A stretch of 44,832 nt of DNA from Lysobacterales bacterium (GTDB lineage: Bacteria > Pseudomonadota > Gammaproteobacteria > Xanthomonadales > SZUA-5), in assembly GCA_022841325.1 (NCBI GenBank), contig JALHRS010000048.1:1-44832 (forward strand). The letters run 5' to 3'. Positions 16,568 to 24,322 of the stretch are shown piece by piece (positions within the stretch are counted from its first letter, which is position 1; every line of letters begins with the position of its first letter). A program made the translations under genes and the position numbers. The notes beneath the pieces are model-generated. The model made no database searches and was not told where the DNA came from. It worked only from the letters and a program-made list of their open reading frames with translations.

Positions 16568-17821
16568 ATGAGCTGCGTCGAAAAAATAATTCATTGCGTC
16601 TGGATTGGCGGTGGAAATCTGGAGGCGGTCAAAGGGCTGGAAGGGATTCGGTCCTGGCTGAAGTACGCCCCAGACTACAAGGTCTTGCTTTGGACCGATC
16701 AAAAGCGCCAGCTTGCGATCGGGATCATGGGCTTGCTGCGTACCAATCGCGACATAAACAAAGCCTACGTTCAGCATCAGAGAAAGGATCTGGGGCACAA
16801 ACCCTTCAAGCTCGAATGGGCTGACTCCGATTGGCAGCAGTTCCTGGACGAAATTGAAGCGAGCTTCTCTGAGGCCAACAGCATCAGGCCAAGCGAGGTT
16901 TTGAAGAGTCTGATCGAAAAAATAAGATCAATACCCACGGTTGCCGCCGCCAACATGCACGCGCTACACGATTTGGAGTCCGAATTCGGCCGCCGATTCG
17001 AGGTGCGCGACGTTGGCTCGCTGAGGTATCTGCCGAAGCGTGCCTACGCAATCGAATTGTCCAATCGCGGGATCAATCCCGCCGGCGCGAGCGACATCGT
17101 TCGATACGCGGCGCTGCTCGAACACGGCGGGCTGTACCTCGATGTGGATTTGTTGATTCAGGCGCCACTGGGCGGTGTTGAGGTTGCGGCCATGGCCCTG
17201 CGCTCTGCCGTCGAGCCGGCGAGAGGCGTACAGCGCACACCCATCTCAGACTCAGCATTTCAGTTGGCAACCGCCCGTTTGAATGGCGACTGCGCCTACA
17301 TCACCAACAACGCTTTGGCGACGCATGCTGGCGGCACCGCAGTGACGCATATGACGAACTGGATTCGATACATCTATGACGAGATGTTGCCAGTCAACGG
17401 GGCAACGCCGGCATCTCTTTCAATCAGCGCCTACTGGCACTTGATGCCAACCAAGAGCACGCTCGACATCACCGGCCCCAATCTGGTGCGGGAGGTCTTG
17501 TTCTACCAGTTTTCCGGCGAGGAAATGGATTTCAAGCAGTGGTGCCGAAAACGTCTGAGTTTGATGGTCAAGGCTCTTGAATCGACCAAGAACGCCTATG
17601 ACAAGCAGTTTGCGTCGTGGCGATCCGATGACACGGAAAAGGTAGTAAATATCCTCCCGTTCAATAGGCATGCGATGGTTTGGCCTGACGGTAAGGTCAT
17701 CTACCAGGCGTGGTGGGACTGGTATCTGGGGAACGCCCTGTTTCCGATGGATTTCATCGACTTTGAAACCGCATACGGGCGACCGAGTTCGACCTCGGCG
17801 CTGTTGAGCATGAAGTACTGA
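16568..17821 (+). CDS. TcdA/TcdB-like (GT44-type) glycosyltransferase, toxin candidate
   Basis: A 417-residue glycosyltransferase of the DXD 'sugar-binding region' group closest to clostridial large-toxin catalytic domains. The first strand is IIHCVWIGGG (about 7-16), with Trp12 at the place of the sugar-nucleotide-stacking Trp of TcdB. ASDIVRYAALLEHGGLYLDVD (about 174-194) carries Asp176, Arg179, Asp192 and Asp194, with the same spacing as TcdB Asp270, Arg273, Asp286 and Asp288. TcdB transfers glucose from UDP-glucose to Rho GTPases; donor and target here are unknown. No protease, pore or receptor-binding region is fused, and no signal peptide is present. The ATG at 16568 has AGAGGA just upstream; a GTG at 16415 would add 51 residues containing CLGCG. 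It lies upstream of an aerolysin-type gene. Base composition looks lower in GC than the flanks. Confidence 0.8.
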   Translation: MSCVEKIIHCVWIGGGNLEAVKGLEGIRSWLKYAPDYKVLLWTDQKRQLAIGIMGLLRTNRDINKAYVQHQRKDLGHKPFKLEWADSDWQQFLDEIEASFSEANSIRPSEVLKSLIEKIRSIPTVAAANMHALHDLESEFGRRFEVRDVGSLRYLPKRAYAIELSNRGINPAGASDIVRYAALLEHGGLYLDVDLLIQAPLGGVEVAAMALRSAVEPARGVQRTPISDSAFQLATARLNGDCAYITNNALATHAGGTAVTHMTNWIRYIYDEMLPVNGATPASLSISAYWHLMPTKSTLDITGPNLVREVLFYQFSGEEMDFKQWCRKRLSLMVKALESTKNAYDKQFASWRSDDTEKVVNILPFNRHAMVWPDGKVIYQAWWDWYLGNALFPMDFIDFETAYGRPSSTSALLSMKY

Positions 17822-17904
17822 ACAACGCCAGGCGAATATTCCAGAGGGGCGCTGGTTGCGCCTTGCTCAAGCGGATGCCAATGGGCCGGACAAGGATGGC
17901 TGGC

Positions 17905-18135
17905 ATGAAATTCGACCGCGCAAGCGGCCGATGGGTGGAAGTCGATCCCGGCGGAGCCTGGGAGTCGGCGCGGACTGAGTCATCCAGAAGGATGGGCTCG
18001 GATTTTAATTCTCACACTGATTCAGTGTTGAAACCAAGAAGAGGATTTCGAAATGCCAATGCAAAAGATCGGGAAAATGTCACTCAAGAACTCCGGTGGA
18101 TTTGTGACCCGCATTCAGTACAGTTACATGGATGA
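17905..18135 (+). CDS. Possible small ORF between toxin genes
   Basis: A 76-codon frame starting ATGAAATTC with AAGGA eight bases upstream; the beginning (MKFDRASGRWVEVDPGG) looks protein-like. It overlaps the first 83 bases of the better supported gene at 18053 in another frame, and its last third is then antiphase to that coding sequence. It may be a real leader or accessory peptide, a decayed gene fragment, or chance. No family recognised. Confidence 0.25.
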   Translation: MKFDRASGRWVEVDPGGAWESARTESSRRMGSDFNSHTDSVLKPRRGFRNANAKDRENVTQELRWICDPHSVQLHG

Positions 18136-18382
18136 CGATGGCAACAAGCAGTTGAGCAAACAGGGTGGCGACATCACCCTCGGCTTTTCCGACACGATTG
18201 ATCCGGCGACTTTGGGTGTCCCGGACGGCGTCCTGGTTTACATGCATGCCTTTGTCGTATGGGGTACCGACAACGAGGCCAAGCGTGCGTTTATTTATGA
18301 AAAGGGCAATGTCTCTGTTGCCAATTACAACATCAGTGGCACTACGCTGAATAACGACCTGGGTTTGATCGATATCTCCTAG
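18053..18382 (+). CDS. Small beta-rich partner-like protein upstream of the pore-former
   Basis: A 109-residue protein without signal peptide and with an excellent start (AGAGGA seven bases before the ATG). The sequence is beta-rich and Gly/Asp-containing (GGFVTRIQYSYMDDDGN, DGVLVYMHAFVVWGTDN, AFIYEKGNVSVANYNISGT), which fits a compact beta-sandwich of about 12 kDa. Small beta-sandwich proteins such as aegerolysins act with a larger pore-former in known two-component toxins (for example the 14-kDa and 44-kDa Cry34/Cry35 pair). The resemblance here is in size, fold-like pattern and gene order, not in a recognised motif. A 13-bp hairpin lies between this gene and the pore-former at 18513, which fits a stoichiometry control. 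Confidence 0.7.
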   Translation: MPMQKIGKMSLKNSGGFVTRIQYSYMDDDGNKQLSKQGGDITLGFSDTIDPATLGVPDGVLVYMHAFVVWGTDNEAKRAFIYEKGNVSVANYNISGTTLNNDLGLIDIS

Positions 18383-18427
18383 GTCAGGTTGACGCAGCGG
18401 TGCCTGGATAGGTCACGCCGGTGTTGT

Positions 18428-18461
18428 CGGCGGAATCTCCTGCCAGTGGGAGGTTCCGCCG
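18428..18461 (+). promoter_or_regulatory. Strong intercistronic hairpin
   Basis: CGGCGGAATCTCC (18428-18440) pairs with GGAGGTTCCGCCG (18449-18461) over 13 consecutive pairs, one of them G-U, with an 8-base loop. There is no T-run after it. It sits 46 bases after the small gene's stop and about 50 bases before the pore-former's start. It could stabilise the upstream message, attenuate read-through, or both. Confidence 0.6.
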
Positions 18462-18512
18462 GGATACCCGGTGCTGGCCCAGTATTCTTACTACTTGTCT
18501 GGAGAAATGGAA

Positions 18513-19436
18513 ATGGCGATTCAGTATCTTGAGACCAATGTCATTGGTGCCTATCTGGTTGATGCGTGGCAGAATAATCTGCAAACTGAAAGTGACCCGA
18601 CGTCCGGGAAGTGGTTTCGGCAGGGGCCTGGTAATTCGGGCGGCTTGTTCGGTGGCTTGACCGACATTCTGGTCACCGACCTTACCTATGACCCGAGCGT
18701 GTCGACCGTCAACAAGACCAAGGATGTCGCGCTTTCGACGACGCTCGACAATCGGTCTGGCTTGTTGACCGATTCGCAATCGACCAATACGCTGACCTGG
18801 CAAGTGACCAACACAGTCACCACATCGCAGAGCAAGACCAATTCCATCAAGAGTTCGATCACCGAGAAGATCACGGCCAAAGGCAAGATCGGCGTGGTTG
18901 AGATCAGTTCCGAAACGACGATCGGTTTTGAGTATGCGTATTCGTGGTCGACTTCGGAGGCAGTGACTCAAACCGATACCAAGTCCTACACCAGCAGCGT
19001 GACCTTGAAGGTGCCAAAGGGGAAGGTTTACAAGCTTGTGGTGCTGGCGGACAAGAACTCGTTGACTATTCCCTACCATGCGAAGATCCGGCTGCGTGGT
19101 ACCAGCGAGGCCAACTTCGATCATCCGATCAACGGCAAGACACAGTGGCAGGCGGATGCCGGGACGATTTGCGCTTGGATCAAGAAGTACAACTCGGCGA
19201 AGGGTGACGACATGGAGTTCGATGCCGATCCAGCGCTTCCGAGTGAGGGGATCGCTTCGATCCGCGGGACGATGCGCGTCGACAACGCGGTCAATTTCAC
19301 GATCTTCGCGATTGACGTCACCTCCTCGTATGTCGCCGATCCCAATTCGTCTGCAGCGATCAAGAAGTTGTTGCAAGGTGAACCGGCGGGTGCCGAGCCA
19401 GTGACCGCGTTGGGATCGGTGCCGGTAGCTGCGTGA
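18513..19436 (+). CDS. Aerolysin/ETX-MTX2-like beta-pore-forming protein
   Basis: A 307-residue protein with the hallmark of aerolysin-type pore-formers: long strands of alternating Ser/Thr and hydrophobic residues. Residues 88-120 (STNTLTWQVTNTVTTSQSKT), 125-150 (IGVVEISSETTIGFEYAYSW) and 155-180 (DTKSYTSSVTLKVPKGKVYK) give the three long strands, with a candidate membrane-inserting hairpin near 112-136. SVTLKVPKGKVYKL matches the V-x-V-P-x-x-x strand of ETX/MTX2 toxins. There is no signal peptide, so release by lysis or a non-Sec route is expected. I chose ATG 18513, eight bases after GGAG, over ATG 18507, which is too close to it. It probably oligomerises on target membranes; a role in delivering the 16568 glycosyltransferase is my inference. 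Confidence 0.75.
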   Translation: MAIQYLETNVIGAYLVDAWQNNLQTESDPTSGKWFRQGPGNSGGLFGGLTDILVTDLTYDPSVSTVNKTKDVALSTTLDNRSGLLTDSQSTNTLTWQVTNTVTTSQSKTNSIKSSITEKITAKGKIGVVEISSETTIGFEYAYSWSTSEAVTQTDTKSYTSSVTLKVPKGKVYKLVVLADKNSLTIPYHAKIRLRGTSEANFDHPINGKTQWQADAGTICAWIKKYNSAKGDDMEFDADPALPSEGIASIRGTMRVDNAVNFTIFAIDVTSSYVADPNSSAAIKKLLQGEPAGAEPVTALGSVPVAA

Positions 19437-19467
19437 CGCAGCTGCATGACTTCGGCATACGGCCGAA
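19427..19467 (+). terminator. Two short hairpins at the end of the pore-former gene
   Basis: AGCTGCG/CGCAGCT (7-bp stem, loop is the TGA stop codon itself) at 19427-19443 is followed by TTCGGC/GCCGAA (6-bp stem) at 19451-19467. No T-run follows, so intrinsic termination is doubtful; they may mark the end of the toxin transcript. Confidence 0.35.
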
Positions 19468-19662
19468 AGCTTGCGCTGGAGTTTCAGGATTCTTGGCAGC
19501 CGCTCGCGGCTTGCGGGAAAGCCCGCGCTGAGCGCCGAGCTTGGCGCGCGGCCTTCAGGTACGAACGGCGTGGCGGCTCGATGGTGCGCTGGGTAGATTC
19601 GGCGGCCGCGTCATCTCCTGCCCGATTGTCGCGTCGTTCCACCTCCCCGGAATAACTTCACC

Positions 19663-20193
19663 TTGCCTGCCTCTGCCGACGAAAGGTCCCTGCTGGCAAC
19701 GCGCAACTCAGCCATCGACGTGTTGCGCGGGTTCTCCATCCTGTTGGTGATCTTCCACCACCTGGCCTTGCCTTTCCGTTTGCCGCTGAGTCAGGGTCCG
19801 CTGCCCGAACTGTTCGGCCCGCACGGCAGACTTGCCGCCATCGATATCCGCAGCTTCTATGTCTATCGCGCCAGCCGGATTCTGCCCTTGCTGCTGGCCT
19901 TGCTGGCGCTGCTGCTGCTGGGTTGCGCCTGGGGCCGTCTTGGGGCTCCGCGCGGGCTGGGGTGGCTGGCGGCGCTGGGTCGCCTCAGCCATGAGCTCTA
20001 TCTGACCCATATGTTCGTCGTGCTCGCGCTGGTGGCCGCGTACCGGCAGCTGTTTCAGCAGAACAACTACTGGAATTTCGCCGTCTATCCGCTGTCTATC
20101 GCCACCTGTGCAGCGCTGGCCTGGTGGGTGCAGCGCCATTTCTGTCAGCCCTGTGAAAGCGCCTTGCGCGCTCGCGACGCCAGGCTGGCGTAG
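19663..20193 (+). pseudogene. Acyltransferase-3 (OafA/YrhL-like) remnant with internal deletion
   Basis: The 176-residue frame holds the two ends of a normally 350-400 residue O-acyltransferase of the membrane acyltransferase-3 family. NSAIDVLRGFSILLVIFHHL is the family N-terminus (R-G-x(4)-x-V-x-x-x-H). SFYVYRASRILPLL is the R-x-x-R-I-x-P motif. LGRLSHELYLTHMFVVLAL is the late L-G-x-x-S-Y-x-x-Y-L-x-H helix. The middle helices are absent, and the first helix joins directly to RSFYVYRASRI without the usual intervening helix and loop. The start would be TTG with no clear RBS. I read it as an in-frame deleted, probably inactive relic next to the toxin-like island. A real, shortened protein cannot be excluded. 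Confidence 0.6.
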
Positions 20194-20344
20194 CCGGTTC
20201 CGGCCCCGGCGGATCGTCGGGTCACACTGCATTACACCTGAAAAATGCACGCGCCGGCGGCCAGGAAGCGGCCAAGCTAGTGTGCTCGCTCTACTCGCTG
20301 GCACCCAAGGTGGATACATCCACGAGGCGTACAGGGGGTCTCCG

Positions 20345-21154
20345 ATGTCGCTTGAACTCGCAGTCCGATCGGGCTTGGTATCCGGGCTGCTGATGGCCTT
20401 CCCGGCATCAGCAGCCACCACGGTTTTTCCGGTGGCCACCACCGAGCAACTGGTGGAAGCCATCCAGCGCGCCAACGAATCCCCCGAGGCGGATGTCATC
20501 ACCCTTGAACGCGCACTTTACGTTCTGGATGGTGTCGATGCGCGGGATCAGGGCGCGGCGCTGCCGGCCATCACCACGCCGATCGTGATTCGCGGCAACG
20601 GTGCCGAACTCCGGCGCTACGCCAGCGAGAACTTCCGGATCTTCAGCGTCGCTGCCGAGGGGCATCTGCGTCTGGAGCGGATCACCCTCGCCGAAGGCTC
20701 GCTGGGCGCCATACGCAACTTCGGAAAAACCGAATTGCGCCACGTGCAGCTGGTCGACAACACCGCCAATGGCACCCAGGCCATCGTCGAGAATCACGGT
20801 GAAATGAGCCTCGAAAGCTGCGAGGTGAGTTTCAACACCATCGCCGGGGCTCAGCGTGATGCCGGCACTATCGTCAACTGGGGACAGTTGACCCTTTCCG
20901 CGACCACCTTCGAGGGCAATCTGCTGTCGCGTCGCTATCCGGGCGTCGCCCTGGCATCGAGCGTCCTCAACTACGGCCATTCGACGATCACCGACGTGGT
21001 CATTGCCGAGAACACCGCCGGTGACGAACCAGGTACGGGCGCGCCGCAGGCGCCGCTGGTGAATCTGGGCAACGGTCGCCTTGATCTCAGATTGGTGCGG
21101 GAGCGCGGCAATTTGCCGGGAGCCACGCTGGTCGCGGGCTTCCCGGTGGATTAG
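20345..21154 (+). CDS. Exported beta-helix protein
   Basis: A 269-residue exported protein with an N-terminal signal (SGLVSGLLMAFPASAATT) after an AGGGGG site. The segment TTEQLVEAIQRANESPEADVITLE is the usual opening of Pmp/CSLREA-type right-handed beta-helices. It is followed by helix rungs such as RLERITLAEGSLGAIRNFG, MSLESCEVSFNTIAG and LTLSATTFEGNLLS. It lacks the closing G-A-F-E or DGFE motifs of the related proteins in this window. Function unknown; surface or periplasmic binding is likely. Confidence 0.75.
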   Translation: MSLELAVRSGLVSGLLMAFPASAATTVFPVATTEQLVEAIQRANESPEADVITLERALYVLDGVDARDQGAALPAITTPIVIRGNGAELRRYASENFRIFSVAAEGHLRLERITLAEGSLGAIRNFGKTELRHVQLVDNTANGTQAIVENHGEMSLESCEVSFNTIAGAQRDAGTIVNWGQLTLSATTFEGNLLSRRYPGVALASSVLNYGHSTITDVVIAENTAGDEPGTGAPQAPLVNLGNGRLDLRLVRERGNLPGATLVAGFPVD

Positions 21155-21361
21155 CCAGGGAGCAAGCGGCAAAGCGCAGGTTCCTGACGCCCTAGTCGCT
21201 GCGCCTTTGAAGGCGTCCAGCCGCGAAGGGCAGATGGCCGCGGAGAGTGCGCCCAGGTGGGCCTGCCGCTTCCGCTGGCTTTCAAGCCACGAGCGATGAC
21301 CCTCGGACCGTGCTGCCGACAATGGCTGCTTCAAGCTGGCGAGTTCAGGAAATTGCCCGCA

Positions 21362-23293
21362 TCAGAACTGCACTTGCGTGAGCTCGCCGGGGGTCAGGGT
21401 CACCGATTCGATGGCCCGCACCGGATTGGTGACGGTCTCCACGCGATAGCTGCCTGCCGGCAGAATGATCTCGGCCCCGCCAATGATGCCGCGCGCCACC
21501 ACCTCACCCCTGCTGTCCAGAACCCTGAATGGCCCGGAGATCACCGTGCGCAGTGAGTGCTGCAGTTCATCGGCGGAGCGGGCGTCGAAATAGCTGCCAC
21601 CACCGAGTTCAGCCCAGGTCTGGAAGCTGCTCTTCAGATCGGCGTCGTCGATGGCAAAGCCGACTATCGACACCTGCACGTCCAGGCCCTTGGCCCGCAG
21701 TTGCTTGATCACGTCGGCAGGGTCGCCGCCACAAGTCTCTTCGCCATCAGTGATCAGAATCACCGTCTTCGGGCCTTTGGCCGCTGCCAGGTCCGCAGGC
21801 ACTTTGGCCAGCGATTCGGCAATCGGGGTCTTTGCCAGATTCATGGCCTCGACCCCGGCGATCCGGGTCGCAGCAGCATTGCGATCAAGTGCGCCCAACG
21901 GAATTTCCAGGTCAGTGCGGCACTGGTCAGCGGCCTTGTGACCGAACACGCGCAGCGCGAAGAGTCCGCCTTCCGGCAGCTGTTGCCGCACCAGGTCGTC
22001 GAGCACCGAACGGGCAATGTCGATCCGTCTCTCGCCGTCGATACGCTGCAGCATGCTGCCCGAGGCATCCAGGATCAGTTCGACTGCGCCGACGCCGTTG
22101 GTCGAGTCGGCCCTGGTCCTTTGTCCTTCGTAAACCACCGACAGCCGGCCGGCCGGCTCGATCCGAATCGGCCGTCGCGCCAACACCGTGGCGCTTTGCG
22201 TGGTGCGATAGCGCAACTCGAAATCGCCATCTCTGGCGGGCAGCTTGAGGTCGGCCGGATTTTTCTGGTTGAGGATGGCAATGTGGGACTGAGCCTTGGC
22301 GTCATCGGCATCGCCCGGCAGGTAGACGCCTATCGAGTCATAGTTGTTGCCCGGGCCCGTCCAGCGCACTTCGATCAGCGTGCCGGCGGTGGCGCGGTCT
22401 GGTGCCTCCAGGCTGGCATCGACCTGGCCGATGCGCAGCGGGCGCGTGGCCAGCACCGAGCTATCGCGTGCCGTCTGGTAGCGCAGTTCATAGTCGCCCG
22501 CCTGTTCCGGCAAGCGCATCGGCACCGGATTCTTGCGACTGAGGATGCGTTCCACCTTCAGCGGCTTGTCCTCGCCGACGCGGTACAGCGCCAATTGGTC
22601 GTACTGGTTGCCTGGTCCTTTCCAGGCGATCTCGATGGTCGCGCCGATGGCTGCCGCCTCGGGTGCCTGCAGAGCGGCCTCAACGCCAAACAGCGTGATC
22701 GGCCGGCGCGCCAGGATGCGCTTGCTGAGCCTGGTCAGGTAGCGCAATTCGAATTCACCCGTGATCTCTGGCAGATGCATGCGGACCGGGCTGCGCCCTA
22801 GCACCGTGGCCTGAGTCAAGGGTTTGGCGTCGGCCGGTGCGCCGACGGCAAATAGCTGGATCTGCTCATAGCTGTTGCCCGGACCGGTCCATTCGATCTC
22901 GATGGCCGCTCCGGCCTGCGAGCGATCCGGAGCCGTCAACGTGGTCGCGACATCAAGCGCCTCGATGCTGGCGCGACCCAGGACCGCCTTGCTAGCCCGT
23001 GAGATATAGCGCAACTGATAATTGCCCGGGGTTTCCGGCATCACCAGTGGCACCGGGTTCTTGCCGCTGGTGATGGAGGCGGTGTTGATCGCCTTGTCTT
23101 CATCGGCGGCACCCGGCACGGTCACGTCAATCGAATCGTATTGTGCGCCGGGGCCGGTCCAGCGGACCTCGATGGTGGATCCGATCGTAGCCTGGGCAGG
23201 CGCGTCGAGCGTGGCTGCCTGGCCCCAGATCCAGGGACTGATGACCATGCAGGGCAGCGCCGCCAGCAGGCGGGTGGCAGATCGTGGTGACAT
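21362..23293 (-). CDS. Exported VWA-domain protein with four beta repeats
   Basis: A 643-residue exported protein: signal peptide to about residue 26, four repeats of about 90 residues, then a von Willebrand A domain. Each repeat opens with an xLxAPxxxxxGxxIEVxWTGPG block and ends in an LPxxxGxYELRYxT block, consistent with an Ig-like beta-sandwich. The VWA domain (about 405-590) has the MIDAS motif DASGSM, a downstream Thr (AKTPIAESL) and ITDGEETCGG, so it can bind a divalent metal and a partner acidic residue. The C-terminal 60 residues are another beta module (FRVLDSRGEVVARGI). It stands alone, divergent from the sigma factor gene. Related proteins with a VWA domain and repeats occur in proteobacteria, role unclear; adhesion or protein capture is likely. 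Confidence 0.8.
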   Translation of the reverse strand: MSPRSATRLLAALPCMVISPWIWGQAATLDAPAQATIGSTIEVRWTGPGAQYDSIDVTVPGAADEDKAINTASITSGKNPVPLVMPETPGNYQLRYISRASKAVLGRASIEALDVATTLTAPDRSQAGAAIEIEWTGPGNSYEQIQLFAVGAPADAKPLTQATVLGRSPVRMHLPEITGEFELRYLTRLSKRILARRPITLFGVEAALQAPEAAAIGATIEIAWKGPGNQYDQLALYRVGEDKPLKVERILSRKNPVPMRLPEQAGDYELRYQTARDSSVLATRPLRIGQVDASLEAPDRATAGTLIEVRWTGPGNNYDSIGVYLPGDADDAKAQSHIAILNQKNPADLKLPARDGDFELRYRTTQSATVLARRPIRIEPAGRLSVVYEGQRTRADSTNGVGAVELILDASGSMLQRIDGERRIDIARSVLDDLVRQQLPEGGLFALRVFGHKAADQCRTDLEIPLGALDRNAAATRIAGVEAMNLAKTPIAESLAKVPADLAAAKGPKTVILITDGEETCGGDPADVIKQLRAKGLDVQVSIVGFAIDDADLKSSFQTWAELGGGSYFDARSADELQHSLRTVISGPFRVLDSRGEVVARGIIGGAEIILPAGSYRVETVTNPVRAIESVTLTPGELTQVQF

Positions 23294-23770
23294 GGCCTCT
23301 GGCCTCGGCGACTTCGGGGTTGCAGGACCTTGCCGACGGCGGTCTGGACTGTCAACCCGATGAAGCCCATCTTGCTTCAGCCCGAGCTGTTGCTGGGGTC
23401 TGCCGCGACATCATCGGTTTTCGAATCAAGATTCAGGGCGCTGTGCACGATGATGTTCTGCACTCAGATGGGCGCCGATCTTGACGTCACGGTCATGGCC
23501 CCGCGAGCTCTTGATCTTGCGTGCCCACGCGCACTCTCGCCCTCATGCGCTCAAATCAATGAGTTGCGATATGCGCGGTGAAAACAGCTTCAGCCGCGAT
23601 GCGGTTCACGGTCGCGACACCAGGTCGCTCCGGGAACTGAATGGCAAGAGCAACAACCGATGCCACGGCAATCCTCAATGCCAGCATCAACGCGATGGCC
23701 AATGCGCCCGATTGCCCGCCGCAAGCGCCTATGGCAATGTGCCGCATCACCCTACAGGCGCTTGCGCAGC
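23294..23770. other. Intergenic region between divergent VWA and sigma-factor genes
   Basis: This 477-base region has no supportable gene; the open frames in it continue the sigma factor frame upstream without an RBS or conserved content. It holds a short palindrome GAATCAAGATTC at 23423-23434, a possible operator, but with no known match. Promoters for both flanking genes should lie here. Confidence 0.4.
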
Positions 23771-24322
23771 ATGGAGCTGACCGAGTTGATTCGCGCGGCG
23801 CGGGGCGGCGCTCAGGCCGATTCCGACCGCCTGTACGCTCGCGTGTATGCGGACCTGCGGCGCATCGCTGCCGGGCAGCTTCGCGGTCAGTCGCTGCTTG
23901 GGGCCACCTCCCTGGTGCATGAGGCCTATTTCCGCCTGGCCCGCCCGGACGCTCTGGCGGTCGAGGATCGACAACATTTCTATGCGGTGGCCGCCCTGGC
24001 CATGCGCCAGATCGTGCTCAATCATGTGCGCGCACAGCAGGCCATCAAGCGCGGTGAGGGTGCGGTCATCACCACGCTCGATGCGGCAGATCAGCTTGCC
24101 GTCAGCGAAGATGGTGCCGACCTGCTGGCGCTGGACGCCGCGCTGACGCAATTGGCGCAAGCCGAGCCGCGGCTGGCGAAACTGGTGGAGCTGCGCTTTT
24201 TCGGGGGCATGAATCTGGAAGAGGCGGGGGCCGCAGTCGGATTGTCGCCCACCACACTGAAGCGCGACTGGCGCAAGGCGCGGGCCTTTCTGCACGCTTC
24301 CATTTCGGCCGAATTGCCGTGA
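23771..24322 (+). CDS. ECF sigma factor, X6 group
   Basis: A 183-residue extracytoplasmic-function sigma factor. Region 2 spans about 20-95: SDRLYARVYADLRRIAAGQL, then LVHEAYFRLA and HFYAVAALAMRQIVLNHVRA. Region 4 is about 115-175, with LVELRFFGGMNLEEAGAAVGLS and TLKRDWRKARAFL as the helix-turn-helix. SLLGATSLVHEAYFRL and FFGGMxLEEAA-like text are typical of the X6 group (TIGR02999-like). No anti-sigma gene adjoins; instead the next gene, overlapping by four bases (GTGA), is a Ser/Thr kinase. Control by phosphorylation or partner binding is likely. The start is placed at ATG 23771 because upstream residues are not conserved-looking. Confidence 0.88.
   Translation: MELTELIRAARGGAQADSDRLYARVYADLRRIAAGQLRGQSLLGATSLVHEAYFRLARPDALAVEDRQHFYAVAALAMRQIVLNHVRAQQAIKRGEGAVITTLDAADQLAVSEDGADLLALDAALTQLAQAEPRLAKLVELRFFGGMNLEEAGAAVGLSPTTLKRDWRKARAFLHASISAELP

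Noticed and set aside
19427..19467. Intrinsic terminator for the pore-former gene
   Set aside because: Stems are short and no T-run follows, so I list them only as possible end markers with low confidence.
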